The notes under the pieces were generated by a model. That model made no database searches and was not told where the DNA came from. It saw nothing but the letters and a program-made list of their open reading frames with translations. Shown here piece after piece: positions 59,712-64,000 of a DNA stretch of 64,000 nt. This stretch comes from Vespa crabro (Eukaryota > Arthropoda > Insecta > Hymenoptera > Vespidae): positions 5,779,320 through 5,843,319 of the forward strand of contig NC_060966.1 in assembly GCF_910589235.1 (NCBI RefSeq), written 5' to 3'. How positions within the stretch are numbered: position 1 is the first letter of the stretch; each line of letters opens with the position of its first letter. Made by a program: the position numbers and the translations under genes.

Positions 59712-59845
59712 TTAAACACAGCGAAAGGGTAGGCACATTGGGGGAGTAGTCGAGGTACTACCGCCTCCGCCATCGCTACTGTTGCTGCTAGCCATGTGTT
59801 GGGATAGGTCGGCTTTATTCCGGAAGCCAAGCTCGTACCTTCCGA
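59712..59845 (-). CDS. Candidate terminal exon, Gly/Ser/Thr-rich, unidentified
   Basis: Seen on the minus strand: ATTAACTTCCAG (AG at 59847-59846) is a fair acceptor. Entered with two bases completing a codon, the frame reads GRYELGFRNKADLSQHMASS, then NSSDGGGGSTSTTPPMCLPF, then RCV and stops at TAA (59714-59712). TTTATT on the plus strand near 59567 supplies a minus-strand AATAAA, so a short 3' UTR is possible. Entered in phase 0 instead, a second frame (SEGTSLASGIKPTYPNTWLA...) is open for about 105 codons to 59531. Only one can be right. Composition of the first is typical of regulatory-protein linkers; FRNKADLSQHM recalls the helix part of a C2H2 finger, but the preceding cysteines are absent. 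Unidentified. Confidence 0.25.
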
Positions 59846-59941
59846 CTGGAAGTTAATTCGTGCCTCGATTTAACCGCCGGAAAATCCATCGACCGATCGC
59901 CCCATAATACGGTAGCCGTTCGCAACAGGATGGAAATCATC

Positions 59942-59950
<9 letters not shown>

Positions 59951-59979
<29 letters not shown>
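59951..59979. repeat. (GA)n microsatellite
   Basis: GA tract of about 28 bases. Confidence 0.95.
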
Positions 59980-59982
<3 letters not shown>

Positions 59983-60073
59983 GCTGCGTGTAAGCCTCAC
60001 ACATCAACCCTTACCATCATCCCACCTTTCCGCTTCTCCTTCGTCCCACCGCGTCACCTTTCTCTCTTGCTGT

Positions 60074-60081
60074 TGTTAGTA

Positions 60082-60114
<33 letters not shown>

Positions 60115-60120
60115 TTACTA

Positions 60121-60159
<39 letters not shown>

Positions 60160-60215
60160 CTATTGCTTTGCCATACTGCTGCTTTTGGTACTGCTGTTGT
60201 TGCTGTTGCTGCTAC
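60074..60215. repeat. (CTA)n and (CTG)n trinucleotide cluster
   Basis: CTA/ACT units (60080-60120) followed by CTG/TGC units (60121-60169) and interrupted CTGTTG units to about 60215. On the minus strand one frame would read Gln-rich then Ala-rich (QQYQKQQYGKAIAAA), but it starts immediately after two TAG stops and has no acceptor. Confidence 0.9.
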
Positions 60216-61610
60216 TAGTCCGTCGATTAAGCATAATAATTAATTAATACTGCGAATCCCGAAGGCCAACGTCGAGCTCGTCTCTCGCCACGGGCACCTC
60301 CTTCTCTCGGGCACTCCTCTCTCTCTCTCTCTCGCTCTCTCATTCTGGAAACTACGGCATTTCTCTGCCGTCGACGGTTTACGTGCCTCGCGTTAATGCC
60401 AATTTAGCGTCTTTCGCTGAATCGCCGTTGGGAAAGCATTTTAGAACGCATTGTAAATGGTAATCACGCTTACGTACAACCCCAGTACGCGTCGACCATC
60501 TTTAAATGCATTTGGAAAAGCACAGATATCGGATAGTTTTATTTTTCCTTTCATTTTCATTCTTTTTTCCTTTCTTTCTTTCTTTCTTTGTTACTTATAT
60601 AGGTAAGATATCGTTCATAAGACGAGAAGAAAATGTGCTTCCTTTTCTTTTTTTCTTTCATAGAAACATTCGAACAGTTAAAACAATCGTTCAGTTCGAG
60701 TTCTCTAACGAGTTGTTTATCGCCTTTAACGATTTAGCCGTGTCGTCGAAGTAATTTTTAGGGCTAGTTTTGCAATCGAGTAAATCGCAGGTAAACTTTG
60801 TCTTAACTCGTCGACTGGGAATAAGGGAGAAGGAAAAAAAATTGGTCGCTAACAACTCTTAATGAAATAACTACGTCACGAGGGTGGAAAGTTTGAAAGT
60901 CACAATCGTTTCTCTCTCTCTTTCTCTTTATCTCTCTCTCTCTCTCTCTCTCTCTCCTTCTCTTTCTTTCGCGCGCGTTCTCTAAGGAGGAGAAGCAGAA
61001 GAAGAAGAAGAAGAAGAAAAAATGGAAAGAAGTGGAAAAAGAAAAACTACGTTCAAGAATCGGAATGGTAGCGGAACTGCACGAGCGTTACTAACATTCT
61101 CGGAAATAGCCGATTTCTCGAAAGCCTCGCTTTTATCCCTCGATCTCCTTTATGTCTTTCGATGTAATCTGTCGTTTCTTTTCTTTCTTTTTTTTCCTTT
61201 TTTTCCTCTTCCTCTTTTCCTTTCTCTTCTTTTTTTTCTTGTTCCTTTTCAAAATTAGATTTTTCCCTTCGAACCAAAAGTCTCCCCGTTCCCTGCTAAA
61301 ACGCGATTTTCCCATTTAAAATTGCATATCCGAAGGAGGCACGATAGGAATAAATATACATAGAACAAAGAAAGTCGTTAAAAAAAAGTTAAACGTAGGA
61401 AAAGAAAAAAAAAATTCCTTTGGAAATTTTTACTTTCGATGTAAGCTTTGCTAATTTCGTATTCAGACGAGATTGGAAATCGTCATTTCCATTAGTTTTG
61501 CCGAAATTTAAATCCATCTATCTCATCGCCGATTATCGTCGAAATCGGCTCGCCAATTTATCGAACGATAAATAAAGTGGACATCGAAAGAGAGGAAAAA
61601 AAAAGAAAAT

Positions 61611-61671
61611 GTAGAAAAAAAAAACAGTAAAATAAAAAAAACAGTTAAAAAAACAGTAAAAAAAAAATAGG
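61611..61671. repeat. A-rich minisatellite with ACAGT core
   Basis: ACAGT occurs three times separated by A-runs of 8-12 bases. Confidence 0.7.
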
Positions 61672-61771
61672 GAGAAAAAATTTATTCGCGCTAGGGCATC
61701 GTATATTCCGATGTTCAATCGGTATCACATACTCTTATAACATCCCGATAACGTTAAACGCAATTCATGTT

Positions 61772-61802
<31 letters not shown>

Positions 61803-62200
61803 ATATATATATATATATATCATATATTGCAGTGCATGTACTCGACTGTAGTCCCACTAAAATCGCTTGTAGATCCGATCTCTTCGACGAATCCCAGTTT
61901 CGTGAAAAATCGGCATCGCAATGACGGTCATCCGTTAGAGCATCGTTAAAAATTGCCTGACTCGTTGCATACATATGCAACGAGGAGTGGGCGACAGTTT
62001 TCAACGATTCATTCGACGTGAATCACGTGGAATCAAGCTTGGACGTCGTATAATCACTGGTATTATATATAGTCAAGTGTGCCAATGAAAATAGGGTTTT
62101 GCTTCGCAATTTGATTGAAAACTTTTGTGCGATCATGCCTATCAGAATGTTTATGGGATTTTTCTCGTTTCCTCTTTTTCTCCCTCTCCCCTTTTTTTAA

Positions 62201-62206
<6 letters not shown>

Positions 62207-62263
<57 letters not shown>

Positions 62264-62272
62264 ATATATATA
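62207..62272. repeat. (CT)n(TA)n compound microsatellite
   Basis: 51 bases of pure CT followed by ATC and a short TA tract. Confidence 0.95.
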
Positions 62273-63149
62273 TTCTCTTTATATCTTCCTCGATGAGAAT
62301 ACATTCATTCGCATATTTCCCCGATCTCGTTATTTCTCATAAAGCTTTTCATTTTAGGTACGTACCGTACGTACGTACATGCGTTAATACAAAATATTTC
62401 AATGTTTATTGTATTCCAATACTATACATCAATGCATGCATATCAAAAGCAACGATTAATTGATAAAATGACGAGGAAGATAAAGTTTATCATTTAGAAA
62501 GTTTTGATCATGAAAATAAGTAAAAGCTTTGAATTAATTTTTTTTCGAACTAGTTTCATATCTTTCATAAACTTTGACATCTTAATGTTAAAATTCATTC
62601 TATTTCATATGCTTAATATAAATAAAGTAGGAGAAAGTTCGTGATATATTTTTATTGTTTTTAATAAGAGAAAGAGAGAATGCGAAATAATGAGAGAGAA
62701 AGAAAGAGAAATCGTATGAGAAAAATGCTTAGAAGTGCAAAAATTGGTCGGTTGGAAAGAGATCAGCGAACAAAGTAGAAAACTGAAAAAAGAAAGAAAA
62801 GAAAAAGAAAATGGTAGGTAGCTGCTGCTATGAAAAAAAAAAAAAAAAAAAGAAAGTTATCGTACCATCTCTCTCTCTCTCTCTCTTTCTCTACCTCGCT
62901 CCCTCGTTAAATGCACTCGACTGTTGTATTATTAAACATAAACCAAATTGTTTTAGCCGAGAGAGTTGGCTACGATCGCAAAAGCGAATTCCTCGGAGAA
63001 TTAAGCTATCCTGTCTATCTGTCTGTCTCTTTCTCTTGCAATTTTGCAATACTCGCGAATGGTAACGATCATTTGCGTGATAATAACGAATTACTCGGGG
63101 AAACGTTCACTTGGTTAGACTTTGCGAGAAACACCCTTCCAAGAGGAAG

Positions 63150-63181
<32 letters not shown>
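63150..63181. repeat. (TA)n microsatellite
   Basis: TA tract with one G interruption, followed by GATGGATAGATGAATAG. Confidence 0.95.
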
Positions 63182-63182
<1 letters not shown>

Positions 63183-63382
63183 GATGGATAGATGAATAGA
63201 AAGAGAGAAAGAGAATTATACAAAGTTAACTTTCTCCAATTTTACATTCATCGTTTCGAGACTTCTCTTCTCGTTCCTCGATTATTTCGTAGTTAACGAT
63301 TGTGTCTCGAATTTCTCGACAATAGTAAAATTAAAAACAAAAAACAAAAGAAATGCAAAAAGAAAAAATATAAAGAAGTCAC

Positions 63383-63413
<31 letters not shown>

Positions 63414-64000
63414 TTGAAAAGAAGGAAAGATAAAAAATCATACAAGTAAAATTAATTTAAAGAGAATTTTACGTGATAGTAAACGATGGAAGGGGATTGG
63501 TGAGTGGATGGGGAACTTAGCGATCCGCAAATAAATAACGGCGCACCGGTCGTTCGCTTACGACGACAACGGCGAAGAAGAAAACGGTCGATCGTTAGTC
63601 GAGTTACGAGCTACTTTTACTTATAACCCCATCGATTCTTTCACCTGCGTATTGTAACGTACTCTTTCGAGCGTGCGTTCCAGAAAATAACGTAGATAGA
63701 GTATAGATATCCATAATGATATATACCTTTGACGGGTTAATCATCGATCTGTCGAACAAAATGTAACTCTTTAGGAGGATTGAAATGTTATTTCTCGTTA
63801 TAATGCCAGGATTAAAAAGAGGTGCGATGGATGGGATTTGAACGTTGATGAAAATGACGATTAAAAGAGGTATCTCCGTGTAGTGTATTTATATCGAACG
63901 AATAACAAAGTTTTAGATGGGTACAGGCGGCAGGTTATGCGTGCATCGTCCATTAATACGCATCAATTAAGTACTCGACGTCGATCGATCGATCGGGCTT

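Larger units (their letters stand above)
60216..64000. other. Non-coding stretch, no gene recognised
   Basis: (CT)n 60318-60345 and 60911-60957, (GAA)n about 61000-61020, T-rich 61170-61240, an A-rich minisatellite with repeated ACAGT (61611-61671), two TA tracts 61771-61822, the long (CT)n(TA)n at 62207-62272, poly-A 62833-62850, (TA)n 63150-63181 and (GA)n 63384-63412. CAG|GTAAAC near 60789 is donor-like but unsupported. The last 500 bases are unique DNA with no recognised feature. Confidence 0.45.

Noticed and set aside
60121..60230. Gln/Ala-rich reading of the CAG repeat on the minus strand
   Set aside because: The Gln frame begins directly after TAGTAG with no acceptor, and the rest is a pure trinucleotide tract; treated as simple repeat.

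Overview
This window looks like gene-poor nuclear DNA from an animal, most likely an insect and probably a hymenopteran (wasp, bee or ant). The sequence is A+T-rich, but CpG is not depleted: runs such as TCGATCG, (GTC)n and CGTCG are everywhere. Microsatellites are extremely dense, with long (GA)n/(CT)n, (TA)n, (GT)n and trinucleotide tracts and many poly-T runs. Degenerate repeats end in TATATAGGGTG-like sequence of a kind I associate with ant, bee and wasp genomes. No bacterial gene organisation, rRNA, CRISPR array or convincing tRNA is visible. The lineage call is inference from composition and repeat style, not from a recognised gene.

I found no protein-coding gene that I can identify. 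Most long open frames are translated microsatellites (SLSLSL, YIYIYI, ERERER, poly-F). At about two-thirds A+T, a 128-kb two-strand search should give many 60-codon frames and a handful near 100 codons by chance alone. The parsimonious reading is intergenic DNA or the inside of a very long intron. A few short segments combine a non-repetitive or compositionally biased open frame with a matching splice or promoter signal. They are listed as low-confidence exon candidates: minus strand at 11.55-11.68 kb (Pro/Ser/Thr-rich, with donor), 25.25-25.48 kb (acidic, with stop and AATAAA) and 59.71-59.85 kb (Gly/Ser/Thr-rich, after an acceptor); plus strand at 39.27 kb, 47.81-47.95 kb (acidic), 53.8-54.0 kb (small GC-rich island with two good donors) and 56.58 kb. 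Their order and strands do not assemble into one obvious gene.

The two best regulatory candidates are TATA-box plus insect-Initiator arrangements on the plus strand, near 489-525 and near 45483-45530. The second runs straight into a near-ideal splice donor.

Layout: 0.4-0.5 kb, possible core promoter. 4.5-13.7 kb, very dense microsatellites including large trinucleotide arrays. 17.7-18.6 kb, inverted-repeat, MITE-like element(s) with a 50-base poly-T. 22.1-25.8 kb, many CT/GA tracts and a degenerate AT-rich tandem repeat. 31.3-32.2 kb, a diverged tandem array of roughly 308-bp units, the clearest higher-order structure in the window. 37.9 kb, a 70-bp alternating purine-pyrimidine tract. 45.5-54 kb, possible promoter, an acidic ORF and the GC-rich island. 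59-60.2 kb, possible terminal exon and CAG/CTG-type repeats. The rest is AT-rich DNA and simple repeats in which I see no gene.
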